64,000 nucleotides of DNA from Pseudomonas sp. R37(2017). Lineage in GTDB: Bacteria; Pseudomonadota; Gammaproteobacteria; Pseudomonadales; Pseudomonadaceae. The stretch spans positions 32,238 through 96,237 of the forward strand of contig NZ_NEHO01000020.1 in the NCBI RefSeq assembly GCF_002113375.1, read 5' to 3'. The notes beneath the pieces were generated by a model. The model saw nothing but the letters and a program-made list of their open reading frames with translations, searched no databases and was not told the origin of the DNA. Each line of letters begins with the position of its first letter. The stretch's first letter is position 1. The position numbers were made by a program, and so were the translations under genes. Below are positions 36,594 to 44,776 of this stretch, one piece after another.

Positions 36594-36863
36594 ATGGCTC
36601 TCGACGTTCAAGAAAAAGCTCAAATCGTTGCTGACTACCAGCAGTCTGTTGGTGACACTGGTTCGCCAGAAGTGCAAGTTGCACTGCTGACCGCCAACAT
36701 CAACAAACTGCAAGGTCACTTCAAGGCCAACGGCAAAGACCACCACTCCCGTCGTGGTCTGATCCGCATGGTTAACCAGCGTCGTAAGCTGCTGGACTAC
36801 CTGAAAGGCAAGGACGTGAGCCGTTACAGCGCTCTGATCGCTCGCCTGGGTCTGCGTCGCTAA
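36594..36863 (+). CDS. rpsO: 30S ribosomal protein S15
   Basis: Primary 16S rRNA-binding protein of the central domain, 89 residues: GDTGSPEVQVALLTANINKL, then DHHSRRGLIRMVNQRRKLLD and YLKGKDVSRYSALIARLGLR. Precisely the standard length. AAAAGGA precedes ATG 36594. The pnp gene follows after 206 bases containing a perfect hairpin. Confidence 0.99.
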   Translation: MALDVQEKAQIVADYQQSVGDTGSPEVQVALLTANINKLQGHFKANGKDHHSRRGLIRMVNQRRKLLDYLKGKDVSRYSALIARLGLRR

Positions 36864-36896
36864 CAAGCGATTGCGCTAGAGGTTGGTTGTCTGTCG

Positions 36897-36923
36897 TGCG
36901 CCAGCGGGTTTCCCGCTGGCGCA
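36897..36923 (+). other. rpsO-pnp intergenic hairpin (probable RNase processing site)
   Basis: TGCGCCAGCGGG and CCCGCTGGCGCA form a perfect 12-bp stem with a TTT loop and no T-tract after it. In E. coli the rpsO-pnp region has a terminator and an RNase III stem used in pnp autoregulation; this hairpin occupies the same place. Confidence 0.6.
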
Positions 36924-37069
36924 TGGCAGGCTCCCAGCCTCAAGTTTTATCTGGATACCTGCTTTGCCTGAGTAACACCTGGACAATCCAGTCGGGCCGA
37001 TTCCCGGCGTTGCCCAAGAATTTCGCAAGAAACCAGTTCCCCCAAGAGCCACAAAGAAGGTAGGACACC

Positions 37070-39175
37070 GTGAACCCGGTAATCAAAAAATTCCAGTTCG
37101 GTCAGTCGACCGTTACCCTCGAGACTGGCCGTATCGCCCGTCAGGCCTCCGGCGCAGTATTGGTCACCGTTGACGACGACGTCAGCGTATTGGTGACCGT
37201 AGTCGGTGCCAAGCAAGCCGATCCAGGCAAGGGCTTCTTCCCTCTGTCCGTTCACTACCAGGAGAAGACTTACGCTGCCGGTAAGATCCCTGGCGGTTTC
37301 TTCAAGCGCGAAGGCCGTCCTTCCGAGAAAGAAACCCTGACTTCCCGACTGATCGACCGTCCGATCCGTCCACTGTTCCCTGAAGGCTTCATGAACGAAG
37401 TGCAGGTTGTCTGCACCGTCGTTTCGACCAGCAAGAAGACCGATCCGGACATCGCTGCGATGATCGGTACCTCGGCTGCCCTGGCCATCTCCGGCATTCC
37501 TTTCGATGGCCCGATCGGCGCTGCCCGCGTTGCCTTCCACGAAAGCACCGGCTACCTGCTGAACCCGACTTACGAGCAACTGGCTGCTTCGAGCCTGGAC
37601 ATGGTCGTCGCCGGTACTTCGGAAGCTGTTCTGATGGTTGAATCGGAAGCCAAAGAGCTGACCGAAGATCAGATGCTGGGCGCCGTACTGTTCGCCCACG
37701 ACGAGTTCCAGGCCGTGATCCAGGCCGTCAAAGAGCTGGCCGCCGAAGCTGCCAAGCCAACCTGGACCTGGGCTCCACAAGCCGAAGCCACCGAATTGCT
37801 GGGCGCTATCCGTGCCGAGTTCGGCGAGGCGATCTCCCAGGCCTACACCATCACCGTCAAGGCCGACCGTTACGCTCGCCTGGGCGAGTTGAAGGATCAG
37901 GTCGTGGCCAAGCTGTCCGGTGAAGAAGGCCAGCCTTCCGCCAGCGATGTGAAAGCAGCATTCGGCGAAATCGAATACCGCACCGTTCGCGAAAACATCG
38001 TGAACGGCAAGCCACGTATCGACGGTCGCGACACCCGCACCGTACGTCCGCTGAACATCGAAGTAGGCGTTCTGCCAAAAACCCACGGTTCGGCTCTGTT
38101 CACCCGTGGCGAAACCCAGGCTCTGGTAGTCGCGACGCTGGGCACCGCCCGTGATGCTCAGCTGCTGGACACCCTGGAAGGCGAGAAGAAAGACCCGTTC
38201 ATGCTGCACTACAACTTCCCTCCGTTCTCGGTGGGCGAGTGTGGTCGCATGGGTGGTGCTGGTCGTCGTGAAATCGGTCACGGCCGTCTGGCCCGTCGTT
38301 CGGTTCAGGCCATGCTGCCTGCCGCTGACGTGTTCCCGTACACCATCCGTGTCGTGTCGGAAATCACCGAATCCAACGGTTCGAGCTCGATGGCTTCCGT
38401 TTGCGGCGCTTCCCTGGCCCTGATGGACGCTGGTGTGCCGATGAAGGCACCGGTTGCCGGTATCGCCATGGGTCTGGTTAAAGAAGGCGAGAAGTTCGCC
38501 GTCCTGACCGACATCCTGGGTGACGAAGACCACCTGGGCGACATGGACTTCAAGGTAGCCGGTACCGCCAAAGGCGTAACCGCGCTGCAGATGGACATCA
38601 AGATCAAGGGCATCACCGAAGAGATCATGGAAATCGCTCTGGGCCAAGCCCTGGAAGCGCGCCTGAACATCCTCGGCCAGATGAACCAGATCATTGGCCA
38701 GTCGCGTACCGAACTGTCGGCCAACGCTCCGACCATGATCGCGATGAAAATCGACACCGACAAAATCCGTGATGTCATCGGTAAAGGCGGCGCGACCATT
38801 CGTGCGATCTGCGAAGAGACCAAGGCTTCGATCGATATCGAAGACGACGGCTCGATCAAGATCTTTGGCGAAACCAAGGACGCTGCAGAGGCCGCGCGTC
38901 AGCGCGTTCTGAGCATCACCGCGGAAGCCGAGATCGGCAAGATCTACGTCGGCAAGGTTGAGCGCATCGTCGACTTCGGCGCATTCGTCAACATCCTGCC
39001 GGGCAAGGACGGTCTGGTTCACATCTCCATGCTGAGCGACGCTCGCGTCGAGAAAGTGACCGATATCCTGAAAGAAGGCCAGGAAGTGGAAGTACTGGTA
39101 CTGGACGTGGACAACCGCGGCCGTATCAAGCTGTCCATCAAAGACGTGGCGGCAGCCAAGGCATCGGGCGTTTGA
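37070..39175 (+). CDS. pnp: Polyribonucleotide nucleotidyltransferase (PNPase)
   Basis: Phosphorolytic 3'-5' exoribonuclease of the RNA degradosome. It has 701 residues: two RNase PH domains (the second with GGAGRREIGHGRLARRSVQ and FAVLTDILGDEDHLGDMDFK), a linking helical domain, KH (IGKGGATIRAICEETKASI) and S1 (GKVERIVDFGAFVNILPGKD). GTG start at 37070 after AAGGTAGGA. A strong terminator follows. The 691-codon reverse-strand frame is a shadow. Confidence 0.99.
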   Translation: MNPVIKKFQFGQSTVTLETGRIARQASGAVLVTVDDDVSVLVTVVGAKQADPGKGFFPLSVHYQEKTYAAGKIPGGFFKREGRPSEKETLTSRLIDRPIRPLFPEGFMNEVQVVCTVVSTSKKTDPDIAAMIGTSAALAISGIPFDGPIGAARVAFHESTGYLLNPTYEQLAASSLDMVVAGTSEAVLMVESEAKELTEDQMLGAVLFAHDEFQAVIQAVKELAAEAAKPTWTWAPQAEATELLGAIRAEFGEAISQAYTITVKADRYARLGELKDQVVAKLSGEEGQPSASDVKAAFGEIEYRTVRENIVNGKPRIDGRDTRTVRPLNIEVGVLPKTHGSALFTRGETQALVVATLGTARDAQLLDTLEGEKKDPFMLHYNFPPFSVGECGRMGGAGRREIGHGRLARRSVQAMLPAADVFPYTIRVVSEITESNGSSSMASVCGASLALMDAGVPMKAPVAGIAMGLVKEGEKFAVLTDILGDEDHLGDMDFKVAGTAKGVTALQMDIKIKGITEEIMEIALGQALEARLNILGQMNQIIGQSRTELSANAPTMIAMKIDTDKIRDVIGKGGATIRAICEETKASIDIEDDGSIKIFGETKDAAEAARQRVLSITAEAEIGKIYVGKVERIVDFGAFVNILPGKDGLVHISMLSDARVEKVTDILKEGQEVEVLVLDVDNRGRIKLSIKDVAAAKASGV

Positions 39176-39210
39176 TTACGCCTCGCGCCTGACCGCTTCA
39201 GCGTTTTGAA

Positions 39211-39247
39211 AAATGCCCCGCCGTGAAAACGGTGGGGCATTTTTTTG
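39211..39247 (+). terminator. Strong intrinsic terminator after pnp
   Basis: A 14-bp stem (AAATGCCCCGCCGT with its complement, one G-T) closed by a GAAA tetraloop and followed by a T-run that begins within the stem. It ends the rimP-pnp superoperon. Confidence 0.92.
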
Positions 39248-39314
39248 TCTGCGTAACATCGAAACCATGCGCGAAGTTGCCGGACCTCGAAAGCGATGCT
39301 AGGTTTAGCCCACC

Positions 39315-39390
39315 GCCCGTGTAGCTCAGCCGGTAGAGCAGCGCACTCGTAACGCGAAGGTCGCAGGTTCGATTCCTGTCTCGGGCACCA
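39315..39390 (+). tRNA. tRNA-Thr (anticodon CGT)
   Basis: 76 bases with encoded CCA; anticodon loop CTCGTAA gives CGT, reading ACG. D-loop AGCCGGTA and T-loop TTCGATT are normal. The acceptor stem has a T6-T67 mismatch and the anticodon stem has A31-C39 and G27-A43 mismatches; G27-A43 also occurs in E. coli tRNA-Thr(CGT), the other two do not. In P. aeruginosa a tRNA-Thr lies beside nadC, matching this place. Confidence 0.88.
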
Positions 39391-39434
39391 GCAACTCCTG
39401 TGTTCAGATGATCCCGAATGGTTCTGAAGGCCAG

Positions 39435-39461
39435 AAAAACCGCGCCCTATTCGGTTTTTTT
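39435..39461 (+). terminator. Intrinsic terminator after tRNA-Thr
   Basis: AAAAACCG (39435-39442), 9-base loop, CGGTTTTT with seven T in total. Fits termination of the tRNA transcript. Confidence 0.8.
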
Positions 39462-39526
39462 GCGTCAGAGAGATCCTTGATGATCCACATCCATCTTCCA
39501 TTCCTCCCCCGATCAGCGAGAACACC

Positions 39527-39835
39527 ATGACCGAAGAAAAAAAATCGAGCCAGGAAGCCCGACACGAGGAAGCGCTCAGAAAGTATGCGCTCGATACACC
39601 CGACCTGCTGGAAGAGATCAAGGACTTGAGTCCGGATGATCAGAAGGACCAGATCCAGTGGGCATTCGAAGACGAGGCGGAGGCCCAGGGCTTGCAGCCA
39701 TGGGAATTGACGCTCAAGTACACCAGTACCCCGGAAGAATTCGAGGCTGAGCGCCTGAAGCTGCATAAAGAGGCAGCCGAGGTCCTGGGTGTCGAATGGG
39801 AAGAGTACTGCGAGATGAACAATCTGGTGGTTTGA
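39527..39835 (+). CDS. Small acidic hypothetical protein
   Basis: A 102-residue soluble, strongly acidic protein, starting MTEEKKSSQEARHEEALRKY and rich in Glu/Asp, Lys and Leu, with predicted helices (LLEEIKDLSPDDQKDQIQWA, FEAERLKLHKEAAEVLGVEW). No signal peptide, cysteine motif or catalytic signature is visible. Similar short proteins occur in pseudomonads (possibly the DUF6388 group, not certain). It stands alone between the tRNA-Thr terminator and the convergent nadC, so it must have its own promoter. Confidence 0.75.
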   Translation: MTEEKKSSQEARHEEALRKYALDTPDLLEEIKDLSPDDQKDQIQWAFEDEAEAQGLQPWELTLKYTSTPEEFEAERLKLHKEAAEVLGVEWEEYCEMNNLVV

Positions 39836-39845
39836 GAGCAGCTCC

Positions 39846-39914
39846 AAGCGGCAAGCGGCAAGCGGCAAGCTGCAAGTCAAAGCAGATCCGCTTGAAGCTT
39901 GCAGCTTGCCGCTT
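39846..39914. repeat. Heptad repeats and 17-bp inverted repeat before nadC end
   Basis: AAGCGGC occurs three times in tandem (39846, 39853, 39860), then AAGCTGC at 39867. The segment AAGCGGCAAGCTGCAAG (39860-39876) has a perfect inverted copy at 39898-39914. This AAGCTGCAAGC-type repeat is a recurrent Pseudomonas intergenic element. It lies between two convergent genes and could act as a terminator in both directions. Confidence 0.8.
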
Positions 39915-39925
39915 GTAACTGCCCC

Positions 39926-40774
39926 TCAGATACTGAGTCGCATCGACAGATCGACGGCCTTCACATCCTTGGTCATCGCACCGATCGAAATGTAATCCAC
40001 CCCAGTCTGTGCAATCGGCAGCAACGTGCTTTCGTTGATCCCGCCGCTGGCCTCCAGTTTGGCCTTGCCGGCATTCAGGCGCACGGCTTCGCGCATGTCG
40101 TCCAGGCTCAGTTCGTCGAGCATGATGATGTCGGCACCGGCCGCCAGCGCTTCCTTGAGTTCATCCAGGCTTTCCACTTCAATCTCCACCGGTTTGCCCG
40201 GGGCGATCTTGTGCGCGGCGGCGATGGCCTGCGCGATGCCGCCGCTGGCGGCAATGTGGTTTTCCTTGATCAGGAAGGCGTCATACAGGCCGATGCGGTG
40301 GTTGTGGCAACCGCCGCAGGTCACGGCATACTTTTGCGCCAGGCGCAGCCCCGGCAGTGTTTTGCGGGTATCGAGCAACTTGACCTGGGTCTCGGCCACG
40401 AAGTCCGCCAGGTATTGCGCGCGGGTCGCCACGCCGGAGAGCATTTGCAGGAAGTTCAGGGCGCTGCGTTCGCCGGTCAGCAGTGAGCGCGCAGGACCTT
40501 CGAGGTGGAACAACACCTGATTGGGCGTCACCCGTTCACCGTCGGCAACCTGCCAGTGCACCGCCACCCGTGGGTCCAGTTGCCGAAACACGGCATCTAC
40601 CCAGGCGGTGCCGCAGATAACGGCGGCGTCGCGGGTAATGATGGTGGCTTTGGCCAGGCGTTCGGCCGGGATCAATTGCGCGGTGATGTCGCCGCTGCCG
40701 ATGTCTTCATGCAACGCACGGCGCACGTTGGCATCGATTTCGGCGGTCAGATCGGCGAGACGTAGATTCGGCAT
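39926..40774 (-). CDS. nadC: Nicotinate-nucleotide pyrophosphorylase (carboxylating)
   Basis: Quinolinate phosphoribosyltransferase of de novo NAD synthesis, 282 residues from ATG 40772-40774 (MPNLRLADLTAEIDANVRRA). Hallmarks: ALHEDIGSGDITAQLIPAE, RSALNFLQMLSGVATRAQYL, LLDTRKTLPGLRLAQKYAVT, CGGCHNHRIGLYDAFLIKEN and LEASGGINE. A longer open frame to 40831 adds 19 unrelated residues. It diverges from ampD, the order also seen in P. aeruginosa. Confidence 0.97.
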   Translation of the reverse strand: MPNLRLADLTAEIDANVRRALHEDIGSGDITAQLIPAERLAKATIITRDAAVICGTAWVDAVFRQLDPRVAVHWQVADGERVTPNQVLFHLEGPARSLLTGERSALNFLQMLSGVATRAQYLADFVAETQVKLLDTRKTLPGLRLAQKYAVTCGGCHNHRIGLYDAFLIKENHIAASGGIAQAIAAAHKIAPGKPVEIEVESLDELKEALAAGADIIMLDELSLDDMREAVRLNAGKAKLEASGGINESTLLPIAQTGVDYISIGAMTKDVKAVDLSMRLSI

Positions 40775-41004
40775 AACGGACTCCACAAACAAAGTGCCTC
40801 GATTATAGGGCCATGGCATGGGCCAACCCAAGGCATCAGAGCGTTACGTTAGCGCTGGCGTCTGCATTTGGTCGAATCCCCGATGTTGTCGACTCCGAAC
40901 GAGCGCCTGTTTGAGATCGGCAAACTCAAATGCGGCAAGTGATCGCGCCCCGGGGGATTATCGCGGCATACTGTGCCAACACAGTCGACGTTGAAGGAAT
41001 CGGT

Positions 41005-41565
41005 ATGCAGTCGGACCCCGCGAGCGGTTGGATTCAGGGAGTGCATGTCTGCCCCTCACCCAACTTCAATGCGCGCCCCACAGGCGAAGTTTCCCTGCTG
41101 GTGATCCACAACATCAGCCTGCCTCCGGCGCAGTTTGCCACCGGCAAGGTGCAGGAGTTTTTCCAGAATCGTCTGGATGTCACCGAACATCCCTATTTTG
41201 AAGGGATCGCGGATTTGCGAGTGTCCGCGCACTTTCTGATCGAGCGCGACGGTACCGTCACCCAGTTTGTTTCTTGCCTTGAGCGTGCGTGGCATGCGGG
41301 TGTTTCGAGTTTCGAGGGGCGGGAAACCTGTAACGATTTTTCCGTGGGCATCGAGCTCGAAGGCACGGATGATCTGCCGTTCACCGACGCGCAATACAGC
41401 GCGTTGACGGCCTTGACCCGCCAGTTGCAGCGGGCGTTCACGGCGATCACCACAGAGCGCATCTGCGGGCACAGCGACATCGCACCCGGGCGCAAAACCG
41501 ATCCGGGGCCTGCGTTTGACTGGGCACGCTATCGTGCCGCTCTGGCACAAGAGGAAGGGCAATGA
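41005..41565 (+). CDS. ampD: 1,6-anhydro-N-acetylmuramyl-L-alanine amidase AmpD
   Basis: Cytoplasmic zinc amidase that cleaves recycled anhydromuropeptides and so keeps AmpR-controlled beta-lactamase expression low. It has 186 residues from ATG 41005 with GGA upstream. Signatures are SPNFNARPTGEVSLLVIHNI (zinc His), VSAHFLIERDGTVTQFVSCL, ERAWHAGVSSFEGRETCNDF, SVGIELEGTDDLPFT and GHSDIAPGRKTDPGPAFDW with the last zinc ligands. The start of ampE overlaps its stop. Confidence 0.96.
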   Translation: MQSDPASGWIQGVHVCPSPNFNARPTGEVSLLVIHNISLPPAQFATGKVQEFFQNRLDVTEHPYFEGIADLRVSAHFLIERDGTVTQFVSCLERAWHAGVSSFEGRETCNDFSVGIELEGTDDLPFTDAQYSALTALTRQLQRAFTAITTERICGHSDIAPGRKTDPGPAFDWARYRAALAQEEGQ

Positions 41566-42398
41566 GTTTTCTGGTGTTGCTGTTGGCGGTGTGGATAGAA
41601 AAGTTCTCGGCCCTGCGCCATCGGGTTCAGCGAGACGGCGGCTGGATACACGAGCTGAACAAGCTCGAGGCCAGCCCGCGACTTTCGGGACGACCCTGGC
41701 TGGTGTTGTTGATAATGGTCTTGTTGCCGGTGGCGTTGCTGGGGCTGCTGCTGGTCGTCATCGATCCGGTGGCCTATGGGTTGCTGGCGTTGCCGATCCA
41801 TTTGCTGGTGGTGATCTACAGCCTGGGGCGCGGTGATCTGCTTGGCGGTCTCGGGCCGTTCCGCGATGCCTGGCGTCGGGAGGACCTGCAGGCAGCGTCC
41901 CATGTCGCCAAGCGCGACCTGGACATCTGCGCGGACAGTGGCGAACAACTGCTGGAACGGGTCGAAGGGCATTTGCTGTGGGAGGCCTACCACAGCTTTT
42001 TCGCGGTGATTTTCTGGTACTTCCTGTTGGGCCCGGTCGCGGCGCTGAGTTATCGGTTGCTGGCGCTGGCCGAAGAGCACGGAAAATCCCCGGCGGTGGT
42101 CGAGCGCGCCGGGCAACTGCGTCACGCCTTCGACTGGGTGCCGGTGCGCCTGCTGGCGGCGAGCCTGGCGTTGGTCGGCAATTTCGTCGCGGTCAGCCGG
42201 GTCATGCTGCATGAACTGCTGAACTGGAACATCAGCGCCGCGCAATTGATCGAGAAAGTCGGGCTGGTGGCCGGTGAAATTCCGGCGCCGGTGACCGGTG
42301 CGGAAGGTATCAACAACCTGGACCGCATATGGGCTATGTTGCTGCGTGCCGCGGTGCTCTGGTACGCCGGGTTTGCGCTGTGGACGGTCCTGCACTAG
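41562..42398 (+). CDS. ampE: Inner-membrane protein AmpE
   Basis: A 278-residue polytopic inner-membrane protein co-expressed with AmpD (ATGA overlap). Helices are visible at the start (MSFLVLLLAVWIEKFSALRH), about residues 45-90, near 145 (FFAVIFWYFLLGPVAALSYR), around 195 and at the C-terminus (AAVLWYAGFALWTVL). Family motifs include WLGxx-type amphipathic loops and HSFFAVIFWYFLLGP. AmpE has been proposed as a sensor or transporter in beta-lactam signalling; the role is unsettled. Confidence 0.93.
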   Translation: MSFLVLLLAVWIEKFSALRHRVQRDGGWIHELNKLEASPRLSGRPWLVLLIMVLLPVALLGLLLVVIDPVAYGLLALPIHLLVVIYSLGRGDLLGGLGPFRDAWRREDLQAASHVAKRDLDICADSGEQLLERVEGHLLWEAYHSFFAVIFWYFLLGPVAALSYRLLALAEEHGKSPAVVERAGQLRHAFDWVPVRLLAASLALVGNFVAVSRVMLHELLNWNISAAQLIEKVGLVAGEIPAPVTGAEGINNLDRIWAMLLRAAVLWYAGFALWTVLH

Positions 42399-42458
42399 CT
42401 CCGTAGTCATAGCCACAGGGCGATCACTTGTGCGAAGTGCTTCGCCCTGTCGTTAACC

Positions 42459-42485
42459 TTAAGTTACAAAACCTCCTGCCGATTT
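42459..42485 (+). promoter_or_regulatory. FliA (sigma-28) promoter of the chemoreceptor gene
   Basis: TTAAGTTA (42459-42466), 11 bases, GCCGATTT (42478-42485), compared with the consensus TAAAGTTT-N11-GCCGATAA: spacing exact and 12 of 16 bases match. About 90 bases before the start. Fits co-expression with flagellar and chemotaxis genes. Confidence 0.75.
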
Positions 42486-42574
42486 CAGTTATACAGAGAT
42501 AGCGCCGAATAGTGGCTATCTGCTGTCTGTCTGCGCCTGCCAATAAAAAAAATAAAATTGAAGGGAGACAACCA

Positions 42575-44605
42575 GTGAAGAGCTTGCTCTATCCCGCTGT
42601 CGCACTGATGAACCGCTTGAGCTTCGGCATGAAGTTCAGCCTGATCAGCGTACTGTTCCTGGTGCCGATGCTGGTGACCAACTTCTATCTGGTGCGTGAC
42701 TCCTACCGCGAATTCCAGGGCACGCGTATCGAACTGCAAAGTCTGGACCTGCTGGGCAGCAGTCTGACGCTGCGACGCGATCTGGAAACCCTGAACAACC
42801 TGGTGCAGATCAATGTCAGCCTCGGCCAATCCGGCAAGGCTGGCAATGTCGAGTCGAAAATCAGCACGCTTGAGCAGAGCATTCTGACTCGCCTGCAAGG
42901 GCTGACGGCGATGACCGGCGACCCGGAGCAGGTCGCGGTGTTCGATGGCAAACGCGATGAAATGATCGCTGCGTTCAAGGCCCAGCAAACGGAAAACTCC
43001 CTGCAAAGCAAAAGCGCCCTGATCGGCAAGCTGGTGGGCAGTGCGCAGATTTTCAGCCAGCTCATCACCAGCCAGTCCGGCCTCGGTCGCGACAATCAGA
43101 GCGACATGCGTCAGTTGAGCGAGCTCGTCACTCTCGTCACGCCGCGGGTCACCCAGATCCTGGGAGAAGGTCGGGCAATGGGTTCCTATTCGCTGGGGCA
43201 GGGTTTCATCAACTCGGCTTCGAGTACCCGATTCGATGAATTGCTGGCGCAGATTGAAAAGCTCCAGGCCGAGTATGGCCTGAAGTTGCAGGATGCCCTG
43301 GGTTCCAGCAAGGCCGCCCGCGACACCCTGGCCGCGCAGGCCGAGAGCAGCCGGGCATCATTGAAGAAAGCCAGTGAGCTGTTCGAGGAACAAGTGGTCA
43401 TGGCCGACACGCTCGATGCGCCTTGGCAGGGCTTTTATGATCAGGTCAGCACCTTGATGGACCAGACTTACCAGCTCAACGAAGCGACCCTGAAGTATCT
43501 GGGCCCGCAGTTGCAGCAACGCCTGGACCAGAACCGCACGCACATGGTCTTGCAGGCCGTGGCGTTGTCAGTGGTGTTTGTGTTGATCTTTTATCTCTAC
43601 GGCGCGTTCTATGCCTCGACCCGTACCACGCTCAAGCGCCTGGGGGCGGTGATGGACAAGGTGGCGGCCGGCGACATGACCGTGACCTTCAGTGCCCACA
43701 GCCGTGACGAGCTGGGGGAGCTGGGTGAGGTGTTCAACGGCACGGTGAAGAAAATCCATGACCTGATCGAACGCGTGGGGCAGACCGTGAGTGAAGTCGA
43801 GCGGCAGGCCGGGCAAGTGGAAAACGTTTCCGCGCAAAGCAACCAGGCCGTCGCCGGGCAGCGCACGCAGATCGAACAGGTGGCCACGGCCATGAACCAG
43901 ATGTCCGCCACTTCCCAGGAAGTGGCGCGCAGTGCCGCGGCGGCGGTGAGCAGCGCCCACAGCGTCAACGATGAAACCATCAGCGGTCGCGGTCTGGTGG
44001 AGTCCCAGCAAGGCAGCATCGCCGCGCTGGCCAGCGAAATCGATCAGTCGGTGTTGGTGATCAATCAACTGGCCAGCGACAGCCAGTCCATCAGCCGCGT
44101 GCTTGAGGTGATCAAGAGCATCGCCGAGCAGACCAACCTGCTGGCGCTCAATGCCGCCATCGAGGCGGCACGGGCCGGTGAGCAGGGTCGTGGTTTCGCC
44201 GTGGTAGCCGATGAAGTCCGGACCCTGGCCAAACGCACCCAGCAATCGACTGAAGAAATCGAGCAGATGATCGCCAGGCTCCACGGGGGCGTCGGCGCGG
44301 CGGTCAAGGCCATGGGCATCAGCCATGAAATGGCCAATGGCACGGTGGGGCAGTCGGAAAAGGTCCAGCGGGCGCTGGAAAACATTCTGGGAGCGGTCGG
44401 CATGATCGTCGACCAGAACCAGCAGATTGCCGCCGCGGTGGAGCAGCAAACGGCCGTGGCCCACGACATCGACCAGAACATCGTCGAGATCAACCGCGCC
44501 GGCGAGCGTACCGCAGAGGGTGCGCATCAGACCGAGGACGCCAGCCGGGCATTGTCGGCTCAGGTCGTGGAGTTGAAACAACTGATCAGTGCATTCCGGG
44601 TCTGA
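42575..44605 (+). CDS. Methyl-accepting chemotaxis protein
   Basis: Transmembrane chemoreceptor of 676 residues. GTG 42575 with GGGAG seven bases upstream. TM1 is about residues 20-40, a large helical periplasmic domain of about 285 residues follows (no PAS or Cache signature I can recognise), TM2 near 327-348, HAMP near 350-402, and the signalling domain has the hairpin tip EQTNLLALNAAIEAARAGEQ about residue 520. There is no CheR-binding pentapeptide at the C-terminus (LISAFRV). Ligand unknown. Its position after ampDE matches P. aeruginosa. Confidence 0.93.
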   Translation: MKSLLYPAVALMNRLSFGMKFSLISVLFLVPMLVTNFYLVRDSYREFQGTRIELQSLDLLGSSLTLRRDLETLNNLVQINVSLGQSGKAGNVESKISTLEQSILTRLQGLTAMTGDPEQVAVFDGKRDEMIAAFKAQQTENSLQSKSALIGKLVGSAQIFSQLITSQSGLGRDNQSDMRQLSELVTLVTPRVTQILGEGRAMGSYSLGQGFINSASSTRFDELLAQIEKLQAEYGLKLQDALGSSKAARDTLAAQAESSRASLKKASELFEEQVVMADTLDAPWQGFYDQVSTLMDQTYQLNEATLKYLGPQLQQRLDQNRTHMVLQAVALSVVFVLIFYLYGAFYASTRTTLKRLGAVMDKVAAGDMTVTFSAHSRDELGELGEVFNGTVKKIHDLIERVGQTVSEVERQAGQVENVSAQSNQAVAGQRTQIEQVATAMNQMSATSQEVARSAAAAVSSAHSVNDETISGRGLVESQQGSIAALASEIDQSVLVINQLASDSQSISRVLEVIKSIAEQTNLLALNAAIEAARAGEQGRGFAVVADEVRTLAKRTQQSTEEIEQMIARLHGGVGAAVKAMGISHEMANGTVGQSEKVQRALENILGAVGMIVDQNQQIAAAVEQQTAVAHDIDQNIVEINRAGERTAEGAHQTEDASRALSAQVVELKQLISAFRV

Positions 44606-44776
44606 GGCAGGCCGGAATGTAAATGTGGGATTCCTGCAGGTTTTCTGTACTGTCGGAAGGTTTCGTAATACTTTTTCCCTTTTACGGTGGGAGTCCTCCT
44701 GATTCTCCCCGTGCGCTGGATTTTTGAGTTCGATCGAGGAAAAGTTACGCGGCTTACCCCATGGAGGAACTTGGTT

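Noticed and set aside
36947..39022. 691-codon open frame antisense to pnp
   Set aside because: Mirrors pnp; no family signature.
39841..39925. Possible CRISPR-like array because of tandem heptads
   Set aside because: Units are seven bases, contiguous with no spacers, and form an inverted repeat; this is a known style of Pseudomonas intergenic repeat.
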